A stretch of DNA of 64,000 nt from DATENM01 sp045807725 (GTDB lineage: Bacteria; Acidobacteriota; Blastocatellia; UBA7656). The notes under the pieces are model-generated. The model was not told where the DNA came from. It did no database searches and worked only from the letters and a program-made list of their open reading frames with translations. The DNA lies in assembly GCA_045807725.1 (NCBI GenBank), contig JBJMGV010000039.1, positions 1 through 64,000 on the forward strand, written 5' to 3'. Below are positions 34,106 through 43,156 of this stretch, one piece after another (position 1 is the first letter of the stretch; every line of letters begins with the position of its first letter). A program made the translations under genes and the position numbers.

Positions 34106-34333
34106 ATGATTGATGAACGGCAACAACACCTCGAACTCATCGCCGCCAGCCTGACGCAATCCTATTATTCAGTGCATACCGGCGGCAGTCCCGACCACCG
34201 CGACATCCTCGAAACTTACCTCTTCCTGCTCGACGCGCTCGTCGAACACGACGATCAAAAACCGGGCGAGAGGCCATTGAGCGCCGGCGACACGCTCGCG
34301 CCATTCGATAAGGATAAGCCGGGCGAATGGTGA
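34106..34333 (+). CDS. Small hypothetical acidic protein
   Basis: 75 aa from ATG 34106, chosen for AGGGGGAGA upstream; the frame is open earlier from 34004 without a good site. A helical N-terminal half (DERQQHLELIAASLTQSYYS) is followed by HRDILETYLFLLDALVEHD and a disordered tail. No signal or membrane segment, no family recognised. A hairpin repeat and hemW follow. Confidence 0.55.
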   Translation: MIDERQQHLELIAASLTQSYYSVHTGGSPDHRDILETYLFLLDALVEHDDQKPGERPLSAGDTLAPFDKDKPGEW

Positions 34334-34351
34334 CGCCGGGAGGGAAGAAAC

Positions 34352-34453
34352 AACGCGGCGACGCGGCGACACGGCGACGCGGCGAAGGAGGGGCAGAGCC
34401 ATAAACCGCTCATCTTTCCCCGGGTCGCTGTGTCGCCGTATCGCCGCGTCGCT
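34352..34453. repeat. Palindrome with octamer-array arms (ACGCGGCG)
   Basis: The left arm (34352-34386) is four units of ACGCGGCG/ACACGGCG. The right arm (34423-34453) is the inverse (CGCTGTGT, CGCCGTAT, CGCCGCGT). It separates the 75-aa gene from hemW, both on the plus strand. Confidence 0.8.
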
Positions 34454-34468
34454 CTTCACGGCGCGTGC

Positions 34469-34474
34469 TATACT
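34469..34474 (+). promoter_or_regulatory. -10-like TATACT placed for a leaderless hemW transcript
   Basis: TATACT ends 6 bp before the GTG start of hemW, and no Shine-Dalgarno site lies between. A -35 is not obvious. Confidence 0.35.
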
Positions 34475-34480
34475 CGTTAA

Positions 34481-35671
34481 GTGAATCAGCGGGCAGGAAT
34501 CTACATTCACATCCCTTTCTGCGCGCGCAAGTGTACCTATTGCGCCTTCAACACGACGGATTACTTTGAAGACCTGGCGGCGCGCTACGTCAACGCCGTG
34601 CGCCAGGAGATTCAGCACTGGGGCGAACGGCTGGCGCACGATCATGCATCTCGCGTCTCGGTTGACACGATCTATTTCGGCGGCGGCACGCCGTCCATCA
34701 TCGAAGCCGACCAACTCGCGCCGCTTGTTGCTGCCTGCCGCGAATCGTTCAACGTCGCGCCCGACGCGGAAGTAACGATTGAGATTAACCCCTCGACCTT
34801 CACGCGCGACAAGATCAAGGGCTGGCTTGAAGGCGGCATCAATCGCGCCAGCGTCGGCGTGCAGTCATTTATTGATGAAGAACTCGCGGCGCTGTCGCGG
34901 ACGCACACAGCGGCAGACGCGCGGCTCACGGTCACGGCGTTGCGCGAGGCCGGCTTTGAAAATATCAGCCTCGATCTGATCGCCGGACTGCCCGGCCAAT
35001 CGCTCGCCGACTGGCGCTTTAATCTCGAAGAAGCCTTGCGCCTCGGCCCCGAACACCTGTCGCTTTACCTGCTCGAAGTCAAGGAAGGCACGCAGCTCTT
35101 TGCCCAATTGAAACGCGGCCAGCGCCCGCCGCCTGATGACGACACCGCCGCCGAGATGTATCGAATGATCTGCGCGGCGACCGCTCGCGCAGGCTTCGAG
35201 CAGTACGAGATTTCCAACTTCGCACGCCTTGAGCCTGAGCCGTGGAAGGGGATGGGCAGCGCGCCTTCGCGGTTCCGCTCGCGGCACAATCTGAAGTATT
35301 GGACGGGCGCGGCCTTTTATGGCTTCGGCTGCGGCGCGCACTCTTACGACGGGCGCGCCCGCTGGGTCAATCGGCTAAAGACCGACAGCTACATCGCGGC
35401 GGTCAACGAGCGCGGCGAAGCCATAGCCGAGCGTCACGAATTGACGGACGAAGACCGCGCCACTGAAGCGCTGTTTATGGAATTGCGGCTCAGCGAAGGC
35501 GTCGCGCTTGCGGCCTTCCGCGATGAATACGGCGTTGACGTGCTGGCGCGCTACGCCGGCGAGTTGCCGAGATTGTGCGAAGCCGGCTTGATTCAAATCA
35601 CCGATGAGCGCATGATGCTGACGGACAAAGGGCGCTTGCTCTCTAACGAAGTTTTCGTATTGTTGATATGA
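34481..35671 (+). CDS. hemW: Heme chaperone HemW (radical SAM, CPO-like)
   Basis: 396 aa. The radical SAM cluster motif is near the start: IYIHIPFCARKCTYCAFNT (CxxxCxxC plus the extra C-type spacing of HemN/HemW). Next are DTIYFGGGTPSIIEADQL, VTIEINPSTFTRDKIKGWLEGGINRASVGVQSF, and the C-terminal HemN domain ending in LTDKGRLLSNEVFVLLI. The absence of the long N-terminal region of true HemN makes the heme chaperone HemW the better call over coproporphyrinogen III dehydrogenase. The GTG start lies just after a -10-like box. Confidence 0.92.
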   Translation: MNQRAGIYIHIPFCARKCTYCAFNTTDYFEDLAARYVNAVRQEIQHWGERLAHDHASRVSVDTIYFGGGTPSIIEADQLAPLVAACRESFNVAPDAEVTIEINPSTFTRDKIKGWLEGGINRASVGVQSFIDEELAALSRTHTAADARLTVTALREAGFENISLDLIAGLPGQSLADWRFNLEEALRLGPEHLSLYLLEVKEGTQLFAQLKRGQRPPPDDDTAAEMYRMICAATARAGFEQYEISNFARLEPEPWKGMGSAPSRFRSRHNLKYWTGAAFYGFGCGAHSYDGRARWVNRLKTDSYIAAVNERGEAIAERHELTDEDRATEALFMELRLSEGVALAAFRDEYGVDVLARYAGELPRLCEAGLIQITDERMMLTDKGRLLSNEVFVLLI

Positions 35672-35818
35672 TCGGCAGTGTAAGCCTCTACTAAGGATGT
35701 GACGCAGGCCACAGAACCTGCGCGAGAAGAGATCAAGAACGCGGGCACGCACCCGCGCAAGATGAATCATTGAAAAGCGCGGTGCGGTAACTTGCGCCAC
35801 GAAACGGTGGAGATTCCT

Positions 35819-36967
35819 ATGAACGGAATGAAGGTTCGAGCCGTTTTTGCTCTTTGCCTGACGCTGGCAATGGTTAGTGATCTGTCTGCCCAGAGCGGGC
35901 GGTTGCGCAAGCAAGCGCCGGTTCGACCACCCCACATCGACGACAGCGATCCTGTCCGCCTGCGCGTCGAAGAAGTGTTGCTCGCCATTAATGTGCGCAA
36001 CGCCTTCGGCAAGCTGCCCGTAGACTTGAAACGCACAGACTTCATCGTCACCGAAGACGGCAAGCGCCACGAAGTCAACGATGTGATGCGCACGCCCGCC
36101 AACATCCTTTTCATCCTCGACACCAGCGGCGAGCAGACCGTCAAGAACATCAACGCCCACCGCGACCTTGCTTTGAAGATGATCGAAGCACTGGGCGCTG
36201 AAGACCGCGCCGCCATCATCACCTACGGCGATTCGATTCAACTGCTGTCAGCGTGGACCGGCGACAAGACGGCGCTGCGTCGCGCTCTGCAATGGAAGTT
36301 CAAGCCCGGTATCGAGGCCGATTTTTATAACAGCATCATCTACGGTTGCGACGAAGTCTTGTCGAAAGTGTCGGGCCGTCGCAGCATCGTCTTGCTGACC
36401 GACGGCATTGATTCGTATGAGAAGCCTGTGGTCGAAGGCGCAACGCTGATGTTTGAAAAGGCGCTGGCGGCGCTGCACCGCGCTCGCGCCACCGTGTACG
36501 TCGCCGGGCAGAACGAGATTCTGCTGAAGGCGCTTAAGCCCGAAGCCTACAACGCGCTGTCGTGGTACGAGCGGCTCGACCCGATGCAACGTAAAAAGAT
36601 TGACCGCCTGCGCCGCTACTATCGCCAGCTCGAAGCGTCAGAGCTATCGCTGAAAGGCTTGGCCGAAGAGACGGGCGGCGTCGCCTGGCTGCCGGAAACG
36701 CGCGAAGCCTTTGTCGGTATGAGCAACCGCATGGTCGAAGAGATTGGTACAGAATGTGTGATTGCTTACTCAACCGAGCGAGCGGCGGCGGACGCCAGTT
36801 TTCATGCCATCAAAGTTTACGGCACGCGGGCCGATATCTCGATTCGCTTCCGTCGCGGCATCTATGCCAACAGCATCGCTGAAAAAGTGCGCGGCGCGTT
36901 GTCTTTCCTTTCTGATTCGTTCATAAGCCGGCGCGAGACAGACCTACTGCGCGCCGCCGGGTTATAG
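35819..36967 (+). CDS. Secreted VWFA-domain protein
   Basis: 382 aa from ATG 35819 (GGTGGAG 6 bp upstream). The signal peptide is VRAVFALCLTLAMVSDLSAQS. The mature part begins with a beta domain typical of acidobacterial VWFA-related proteins (RTDFIVTEDGKRHEVNDV), then a von Willebrand A domain: ILFILDTSGEQ, IVLLTDGIDS. The MIDAS motif DxSxS is changed to DTSGE, so metal binding may be altered. An insert rich in Arg/Leu (about 235-275) interrupts the fold before LAEETGGVAWLPET. Cell-envelope location is inferred; the partner is unknown. Such genes occur in many copies in Acidobacteriota. Confidence 0.82.
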   Translation: MNGMKVRAVFALCLTLAMVSDLSAQSGRLRKQAPVRPPHIDDSDPVRLRVEEVLLAINVRNAFGKLPVDLKRTDFIVTEDGKRHEVNDVMRTPANILFILDTSGEQTVKNINAHRDLALKMIEALGAEDRAAIITYGDSIQLLSAWTGDKTALRRALQWKFKPGIEADFYNSIIYGCDEVLSKVSGRRSIVLLTDGIDSYEKPVVEGATLMFEKALAALHRARATVYVAGQNEILLKALKPEAYNALSWYERLDPMQRKKIDRLRRYYRQLEASELSLKGLAEETGGVAWLPETREAFVGMSNRMVEEIGTECVIAYSTERAAADASFHAIKVYGTRADISIRFRRGIYANSIAEKVRGALSFLSDSFISRRETDLLRAAGL

Positions 36968-37075
36968 CGATCCCGCCGGTTCGTTTTGTTTTAAGATAAA
37001 AGTGGGGAAGTTCAGGGACTGCTAAAGCGATGGTGAGTCTTGCGCCTGCGTTTGGGCGCATTCGTTTGTTCGTAT

Positions 37076-37387
37076 TCAGGAAGCTTTCTTCTCAAGCCCT
37101 TCGACCCGCTCCCATAAATCTCCTATCTCAGAGCGGTAATCAAGAAAGTCCTTAGCAAGGTATGTTATCTTGCGCTCGATGGCGCGAAGCCCGCGCTCGA
37201 CATCTTTACGAAGATTTGCGATTTCACCGTCCACTGCGTTGAACCGTTGGTCAACTACATCGAATCGCTGGTTGACATCGTTTCGCAGGTCCGCAATGCT
37301 GCCGGCGACTGCGTTGATTCGTTCCAACACCGTTGTGAGTGTTGGCTGTGTGGTGGCGTCATTGGGTGTTTGATCGTTGCTGCTCAT
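37076..37387 (-). CDS. Coiled-coil hypothetical protein
   Basis: 103 aa, almost wholly heptad-repeat coiled coil (about 18-100), with near-repeats NQRFDVVDQRFNAVDGEI and DLRND/NLRKDV. AAGGAGG stands 5 bp before ATG 37387. There is no signal or membrane segment. Similar short coiled-coil proteins are common and mostly of unknown role, so no function is assigned. Confidence 0.7.
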   Translation of the reverse strand: MSSNDQTPNDATTQPTLTTVLERINAVAGSIADLRNDVNQRFDVVDQRFNAVDGEIANLRKDVERGLRAIERKITYLAKDFLDYRSEIGDLWERVEGLEKKAS

Positions 37388-37848
37388 GTTGCCTCCTTTC
37401 CGAATTCATTATCTCAAACAACTGCAAAATACTATACGCCGTTTAATGGTCTTAAGGTGAGAAGAAAATTATGCTGCGCGAACCGTTCAAGCCGCCGCGC
37501 GCGCCACTCGCACCACGCTTGCTGCGCTTCGTGACAATAACGTGGACGCTCTTTGGTGGATGTGTAACACTTTCATTTCCGCAAACGTCTTTATCAGCGG
37601 CGCGAGTGCCCGCGCCGAAAAGATCGCTGGAACACGACAAGCCGCAGCCTTGCGTTCTCTGCTAACGGCAGCGAACCGCGACGGTCGTCTGCCTCTAAAA
37701 TTTTATAAGCCGAGCGCCGCTGTGATGCGCGACCCGCGCCCGACGGCGCTTGAAAATTGAGCGGAACAAATGCCACTCGTCGTGCGTCTAAGCTGACGGT
37801 TGAACGAGGCGGCGACAAGCACCAACCTTAATCTGCGGATAAGAGATA
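37388..37848. other. Intergenic region with weak short frames
   Basis: About 460 bp between the coiled-coil gene and the DUF5916 gene. A plus frame at 37471-37665 (64 aa) has a mildly hydrophobic centre but no Shine-Dalgarno site; others overlap it. No repeat or terminator was recognised. The region should contain the promoter of the large gene at 37849. Confidence 0.4.
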
Positions 37849-40398
37849 TTGAATCACCTGAAGACACGTTTCCTTGCCGTACTGCTTTGCTCTTTTGCAT
37901 TGTTCGTTGTCGCGCATGCTCAACCCATCGCTCCCTCCTCGCCGTCGCCCGATTTGGCGTCGAAGAAAGCAACGAAGAAAAACGACAGCAAGAAACGCGA
38001 CGACAGCAAGCCGCCGGCTAAAGGCGAAGCGAAACCATCTGCGCCCGGCTCTCCCGCTTTTGTGCTGTCGCCGGAAAAGGCGCGGCCTGCGGTCGTACCG
38101 CGCTTCGATCATCAGCCGGTCATCGATGGCAAGCTTGATGATGAAGTCTGGAATAAGGCCGTCATCCTGCGCGACTTTTATCAGTTCCAGCCGGGCGACA
38201 ATATTGCGCCGACTCAGCCCACCGAAGTCCGCCTCGGCTACGACGCTCGTTTCCTCTACATCGCTTTTCATTGCTACGACGACCCGCAGAAAGTGCGCGC
38301 GACGGTCGCCAAACGCGATGACATTTTCAACGAAGACAACGTCCGCATCTTTCTCGACACCTTCAACGACAAGCGCAAGGCTTATATGCTGGGCTTCAAT
38401 CCATACGGCGTTCAGGCCGACGGCATCTACACGGAAGGGCAGGGCACTGACACCAACGTCGATGTTGTGATGGAATCGAAAGGCACGATCACCGGCGACG
38501 GCTATGTGATCGAAGTGGCCGTGCCGTTCAAGTCGCTGCGTTACGAGGCAGGCAATGGCAAGCAGTGGGGCATTCACATCTGGCGCAACATCGTGCGCCA
38601 GGATAACGAGATGGATTCGTGGATGCCCATCTCGCGCGACAAGGCGGGCCGGCTCGAACAGGCCGGCCACCTCACCGGCCTCGATAGCGTAGCGACCGAG
38701 CGCACGCTGGAGATCATCCCGACCATCACCTTTTCCGAAACCGGCCACCGCGCGCTCGCTTATCCTCTATCTGCGGTCGCCGACAACCCGGCTCTGATCG
38801 ATAACGGTCACTTCGTCAACCGACCGATCAAAGCCGATCCCGGCATCAGCGTTAAACTCGGACTCACGTCGAACGTGACGCTCGACTTCACGGCCAACCC
38901 CGATTTCGCGCAGGTCGAAGCCGACCAGCCGGTCGTCACTGCCAATCAACGCTTCCCCGTCTTCTTCGCCGAAAAGCGACCGTTCTTTCTTGAAGGCATC
39001 GATATTTTTCAGACGCCGATTCAGGTCGTTCACACCCGCACCATCATCAACCCGGACTATGCCGTCAAGCTGACGGGCAAGACCGGGCGCAATTCGTTCG
39101 GCCTGCTGCTGGCCTCGGATAATGCGCCGGGCAACTTCTCTGAAGAAGAGCGCAATGACCCGGCCACGCGCGCCGACATCGAGAAATTTTTAGATAAGAA
39201 TGCGACCATCGGCGTCCTGCGCTTAAAGCGCGACGTGGGAGGCGAATCGTCGCTCGGTGTGATCGCCACCAGCTATAACTTTATCGAGCAGCACAACCAG
39301 CTTGCCGGCATTGACGGGCGCTTCAAGCTCGACCCGAAGACGGTCTTTTCATTTCAAGCGCTCGGCACGTTGTCGCGCCATCATTTCTATGACGCCGCTC
39401 TCGATGAAGACCTTTACCGCAACGGCAACGGACTGGGTTATAACTGGGCCCTCGATTATACGGGGCGGCACTTCGGCTACACGGTCATCAGCGAAGGCCG
39501 CACGCGCGACTACCGCGCCGATGTCGGCTTTGTGGATCGCACGAATACGAATTTTTCCGGCGTCTTCACACGCATCAGCAACGACCCGAAGCCGAATGCG
39601 CGGCTGGTGTCGTGGCGGTTCTTCATCAACAACAGCATACGCTATGACTTTCAGGGCCGCTCGCAGAACGCCAACAGCAATGCCAATGGCCACCTGCAAT
39701 TCACCAGGCAGACGTGGCTGCATTTCGGCTACAACAAAAACTATGAGCGGCTGTTTGAAGAAGAGTTCGGGCCGCGCCGCACGTTTGACCGCAGCGGTGC
39801 GTTCTTCGGTGACTCAGAGCGCTCAACGCACGGCCACAGGCTGTGGGTGAACGTCGAGACCAGCCCGACCAAGAAGTTCAACGCCTATGGATTCATCGGG
39901 CGGCGCTGGAACGTTTTTGATTATGACTTCGGCGCGGGGCCGCGTTACCCGCGCGTCAGCCCGGCGGCGCTCTTAGACCCGAACGCGGCGCTCGACCCCG
40001 GGCCGGGCAACACGCTCGACCTGGAATTCGGCGCTGAAGTGAAGCCGACCAATGCCTTCTCGGCGTCGCTCAACTACTCGCGCTACAACCTGCGGCGCAA
40101 CGCGACCGGGCGGATGGTTTTTAACGATAACATCTATTCGGTTCGCTCGACCTATCAGTTCACGCGCTTTCTGTTTGCGCGGCTGCGCGTGGATTATGAT
40201 TCGCTGGCGTCGAATGTGCGCGGGCAATACCTGTTCGGCTGGACACCGAATCCGGGGACGAGCTTCTACGTCGGCTATAACGACGATGTGAATTATAACG
40301 GCTTCAACCCGTTCTCAGGGCTTTATGAGCCGGGCCTCAGGCGCAACAGCCGCACCTTCTTCATCAAAACGTCATACCTCATCCGGCGGAGCATCTGA
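37849..40398 (+). CDS. DUF5916 outer-membrane-type protein with CBM9-like domain
   Basis: 849 aa. TTG start with a signal peptide (RFLAVLLCSFALFVVAHAQP), then a Lys/Ser/Pro-rich linker. Residues about 85-270 look like a carbohydrate-binding module 9-like domain (PVIDGKLDDEVWNKAV, RLGYDARFLYIAFHCYDD, DNVRIFLDTFNDKRKAYMLGFNP). The remainder is the DUF5916 region, with DFTANPDFAQVEADQPVV, FPVFFAEKRPFFLEG, and a C-terminal series of beta strands ending in an aromatic-rich tail typical of outer-membrane barrels. Role unknown; glycan uptake or proteolysis-associated functions have been guessed for the family. It is a single gene. Confidence 0.85.
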   Translation: MNHLKTRFLAVLLCSFALFVVAHAQPIAPSSPSPDLASKKATKKNDSKKRDDSKPPAKGEAKPSAPGSPAFVLSPEKARPAVVPRFDHQPVIDGKLDDEVWNKAVILRDFYQFQPGDNIAPTQPTEVRLGYDARFLYIAFHCYDDPQKVRATVAKRDDIFNEDNVRIFLDTFNDKRKAYMLGFNPYGVQADGIYTEGQGTDTNVDVVMESKGTITGDGYVIEVAVPFKSLRYEAGNGKQWGIHIWRNIVRQDNEMDSWMPISRDKAGRLEQAGHLTGLDSVATERTLEIIPTITFSETGHRALAYPLSAVADNPALIDNGHFVNRPIKADPGISVKLGLTSNVTLDFTANPDFAQVEADQPVVTANQRFPVFFAEKRPFFLEGIDIFQTPIQVVHTRTIINPDYAVKLTGKTGRNSFGLLLASDNAPGNFSEEERNDPATRADIEKFLDKNATIGVLRLKRDVGGESSLGVIATSYNFIEQHNQLAGIDGRFKLDPKTVFSFQALGTLSRHHFYDAALDEDLYRNGNGLGYNWALDYTGRHFGYTVISEGRTRDYRADVGFVDRTNTNFSGVFTRISNDPKPNARLVSWRFFINNSIRYDFQGRSQNANSNANGHLQFTRQTWLHFGYNKNYERLFEEEFGPRRTFDRSGAFFGDSERSTHGHRLWVNVETSPTKKFNAYGFIGRRWNVFDYDFGAGPRYPRVSPAALLDPNAALDPGPGNTLDLEFGAEVKPTNAFSASLNYSRYNLRRNATGRMVFNDNIYSVRSTYQFTRFLFARLRVDYDSLASNVRGQYLFGWTPNPGTSFYVGYNDDVNYNGFNPFSGLYEPGLRRNSRTFFIKTSYLIRRSI

Positions 40399-40683
40399 GA
40401 ATGCTGGCCTAATGGCGACCCGCCGATAACACTATTGATCGCTGAACGTCTTAATGAATGAGGCTGGCGCGAGCCGTGGCCTGCCAATTTTTTTGCAACC
40501 TTTTGCGGCGTCGCGCCACTCACTGGAGAACTTGAGGCGGATATGTGTGGCCACGCCGCGTCGCATTGCTGCACCCTGAAGGGCGGCGCGGAACGTAATC
40601 AGGTCCGTAGCGTATAACCGAACTGACCACCAACGGCGCGCAATTGCCCTGAGCCGCGCCTATCGCGGAAGGAGTACGAACCG

Positions 40684-41397
40684 ATGAGCGCGAACGATCA
40701 ACCGCTGATCAAGCTCGAAGGCGTGACGAAAGTCTTTCTCACCGACGATGTCGAAACTCATGCGTTGTCGGGCATTCACCTCGACATACAGCGCGGCGAA
40801 TACATCTCAATAGCCGGGCCGTCAGGCTGCGGCAAATCGACGCTGCTGTCGATTCTCGGCCTGCTCGATTCGCCGTCGGATGGCGGCTATTGGCTCGGCG
40901 GCAAGCCGGTGTCGGATTTACCGCTATCGGAGCGCGCCCGCATACGCAACCGCGAAGTAGGCTTCATCTTTCAAAGCTTCAACCTGATCGGCGACCTGAC
41001 GGTGTTTGAGAATGTCGAGTTGCCGCTCACCTATCGCGGCATGCGCGCCAACGAACGCCGCGACCGCGTGCGCGCCGCGCTTGAGCGTGTAGGCATGGGG
41101 CATCGGGCCAAACATTTGCCGAGCCAGCTATCGGGCGGTCAGCAGCAGCGCGTCGCGGTGGCGCGCGCCGTCGCAGGCGACCCGCTCATCCTGCTTGCGG
41201 ACGAGCCGACCGGCAATCTCGATTCCGTCAACGGCGAGGCAGTGATGGAACTGCTCAGCGAACTACACTCGCAAGGCGCGACCATCTGCATGGTGACGCA
41301 CGACCAGCGTTACGCATCGCACGCCGACCGCACTGTGCACCTGTTCGACGGCCTTGTAATGGACGAAGAAAAGACCGCGCTGCCCGTTACCGTTTGA
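40684..41397 (+). CDS. ABC transporter ATP-binding protein, LolD/MacB type, without permease
   Basis: 237 aa. Walker A IAGPSGCGKSTLLSILG, Q-loop IFQSFNLIGDLTVFENVELPLTYRG, signature LPSQLSGGQQQRVAVARA, Walker B LILLADEPTGNLDS, H-loop VTHDQRYA. The NVELPLTYRGM segment and GNLDS are those of the LolD/FtsE/MacB/HrtA group, which work with FtsX-like permeases. GGAAGGAG precedes ATG 40684. No permease lies in the neighbourhood: the gene is followed by a palindrome and a converging anti-sigma gene. It may serve a permease encoded elsewhere. Confidence 0.93.
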   Translation: MSANDQPLIKLEGVTKVFLTDDVETHALSGIHLDIQRGEYISIAGPSGCGKSTLLSILGLLDSPSDGGYWLGGKPVSDLPLSERARIRNREVGFIFQSFNLIGDLTVFENVELPLTYRGMRANERRDRVRAALERVGMGHRAKHLPSQLSGGQQQRVAVARAVAGDPLILLADEPTGNLDSVNGEAVMELLSELHSQGATICMVTHDQRYASHADRTVHLFDGLVMDEEKTALPVTV

Positions 41398-41420
41398 TGG
41401 CAGTTCACGGAGGATTAGTA

Positions 41421-41738
41421 GGCAGTCGCCAGGAAGCAGGAGGCAGGAGGCAGGAAGCAGGAGGCAGTGGTCAGTGGCCAGTAATCAGCAGTCCCGTAGG
41501 GACGAGCTGTTTATAGTTATCGTTGTTGAAAGAGACGAAGCTCCGTAGGAGCGCAATGTTGACATCGCGCTCCTATGGAGCTTGCATCATCTCTCGTATC
41601 GTTGACTATAAACATTGCGCTCCTGACGGAGCTTGATGATGCGCGACCAACTGCCTCCTGCTTCCGGCCTTCTGCCTCCTGCCTCCTGCTTCCTGCCTAT
41701 TGCCTCCTGGTGACTGTCTCCTGCCTCCTGCCTATTGT
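41421..41738. repeat. Large palindrome: heptamer-array arms around REP-like units
   Basis: The left arm (about 41421-41490) is a run of 7-mers (AGGAAGC, AGGAGGC, AGTGGTC types). The right arm (about 41650-41738) is the inverse (CTGCCTC, CTGCTTC types). The centre holds a near-perfect 46-bp palindrome (41538-41583) and inverted copies of the REP-like unit at 41488-41516 and 41606-41634, related to those at 16986-17183. It lies between convergent genes and reaches the stop codon of the anti-sigma gene. Confidence 0.9.
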
Positions 41739-42472
41739 TTCAGCAGAGTGACAAACTGATCGAGTTCGCCGCTGTTCAGGTCCGACACCGCCCAATAGTT
41801 CATTCCGCCATCGCTCCAATGAATCACGTTATAACCCTGCCGCGACCACTCGCCGTGCGCATCACCGCGCTCCGCAGTCGAGGGCCACACCAATACGTTG
41901 ATGTAATGCTGGCGGCGCTGATAGACCAACGCCGCGACAGGGTGATCGAGATAATCGAGGCGACCGCCGACCAGGGGGAACCCTTCGCCGGCTAAGTCTT
42001 TGACTGCCGGTGAAAAATCGAGCTTGCCATTGAACCAGGGCTTGACGGTGTGCTGATCGCTTGATGGCACGTCGGTCAGGTGGCTGACCATCAGCGAGCG
42101 AACGTGGCAGGCGATCACTTGCTGCACCAGCCTGTCTTTCTCTGACCGCGTCACCAAAAATGTGAAGACCGTCGCGGCAATCAAGAGCATCGCCGTCGCC
42201 ACGACGCCGAGCCGTTGCCATGAGAACCAGCGCGAAGGGGCTTCAGCCTTGCCCGCCTGACGCACCGCCTTCTGCACACGCTTTTCAAATCGCGCCGGCG
42301 GCTTGAAGTAAAGACCGCCGCGTAAGGCGGCTCGCAAGGCGCGGTGACTTTCCACCTCCTGTGAGCACGGCGTGCATTCATCAAGATGGCGCTCGACCTC
42401 GACCGCCGTCAATAGGCCAAGCTCCCCGTCAACGTACGGGCTGATGAATTCCTGCATATCATCACACCTCAT
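41732..42472 (-). CDS. Anti-sigma factor with zinc-finger (ZAS) domain
   Basis: 246 aa from ATG 42472 (GAGGG upstream). The N-terminus MRCDDMQEFISPYVDGELG followed by HLDECTPCSQEV is the zinc-binding anti-sigma domain (HxxxCxxC). One membrane segment follows (LGVVATAMLLIAATVFTFLV, about 105-124), then an extracytoplasmic domain of about 120 residues containing GGRLDYLDHPVAALVYQRRQHYINVLVW, as in RseA/ChrR-like anti-sigmas of this type. It overlaps the sigma gene by 11 bp, so the two are translationally coupled. It should hold the ECF sigma factor inactive at the membrane until a periplasmic signal arrives. Confidence 0.92.
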   Translation of the reverse strand: MRCDDMQEFISPYVDGELGLLTAVEVERHLDECTPCSQEVESHRALRAALRGGLYFKPPARFEKRVQKAVRQAGKAEAPSRWFSWQRLGVVATAMLLIAATVFTFLVTRSEKDRLVQQVIACHVRSLMVSHLTDVPSSDQHTVKPWFNGKLDFSPAVKDLAGEGFPLVGGRLDYLDHPVAALVYQRRQHYINVLVWPSTAERGDAHGEWSRQGYNVIHWSDGGMNYWAVSDLNSGELDQFVTLLKQ

Positions 42473-43001
42473 GGCGATACCCTCTGCGTTCGTCAGTTGT
42501 GAGATGTTGGTGAAGCTGTTTGCGGGCGCGCGCCAGCCGCGACATGACCGTGCCGAGCGGAACATTGACCACCTCGGCAATCTCCTTGTAAGACAACTCT
42601 TCCATCTCGCGCAAGATGATCACCTCGCGGTATTCGACAGGCAACTGCCCGAGCGCATCGCGCAATCGCTGGTTGTCGGCCTGTCGCAGCAGCCTGGCTT
42701 CAGGGTCTAGTGTCTGGCTCTTGATCTGTTCAAGGTCTTCATCGGCGATGGCGGTGGGCCGGCGCGCATCGTTTCGCTCTGTCCAGGAGTAGAAAACATT
42801 CCGCACAATTTTGAGCAACCATGCGCGGCTGTCGCCGCCGTGAAAGCCGGCGAAGAAGCGAAAGGCGCGCAGGTAGGCTTCCTGCACCACGTCTTCGGCG
42901 TCGTGCGAATTGCGGGTCAGCCAGCGCGCCAGATTGTACGCCGCCGTAAGGTGCGGCAAAACGGCACGCTCAAAGTCTATGAATTTACTCTTTTCTAGCA
43001 C
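42462..43001 (-). CDS. ECF-type RNA polymerase sigma factor
   Basis: 179 aa from GTG 43001. Region 2: YNLARWLTRNSHDAEDVVQEAYLRAFRFF with the -10 recognition WLLKIVRNVFYSW; region 4: LGQLPVEYREVIILREMEELSYKEIAEVVNVPLGTVMSRLARARKQL (helix-turn-helix). Its partner anti-sigma overlaps its 3' end. Divergent from it, 155 bp away, is the phosphoesterase-cupredoxin-cytochrome cluster, a likely target of the regulon, although no conserved promoter pair was demonstrated. Confidence 0.95.
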   Translation of the reverse strand: MLEKSKFIDFERAVLPHLTAAYNLARWLTRNSHDAEDVVQEAYLRAFRFFAGFHGGDSRAWLLKIVRNVFYSWTERNDARRPTAIADEDLEQIKSQTLDPEARLLRQADNQRLRDALGQLPVEYREVIILREMEELSYKEIAEVVNVPLGTVMSRLARARKQLHQHLTTDERRGYRHEV

Positions 43002-43156
43002 GCGCTTTTACCCTCTGCGGCTGCACTCATTGATGTAAGACCGCGCTTTCTGCTTTTTTATTCCCTCCGCCTCCTTATTGCAACAGCCCGGAATAAATAT
43101 CGCGCCCCATCAGTCTAGCTCAGTGACAAAGATGAAATCGGCTTTGAAGGAGATTT

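Noticed and set aside
37471..37665. 64-aa plus frame
   Set aside because: No Shine-Dalgarno site, overlaps several other weak frames, and no recognisable features; kept only as a note in the intergenic entry.
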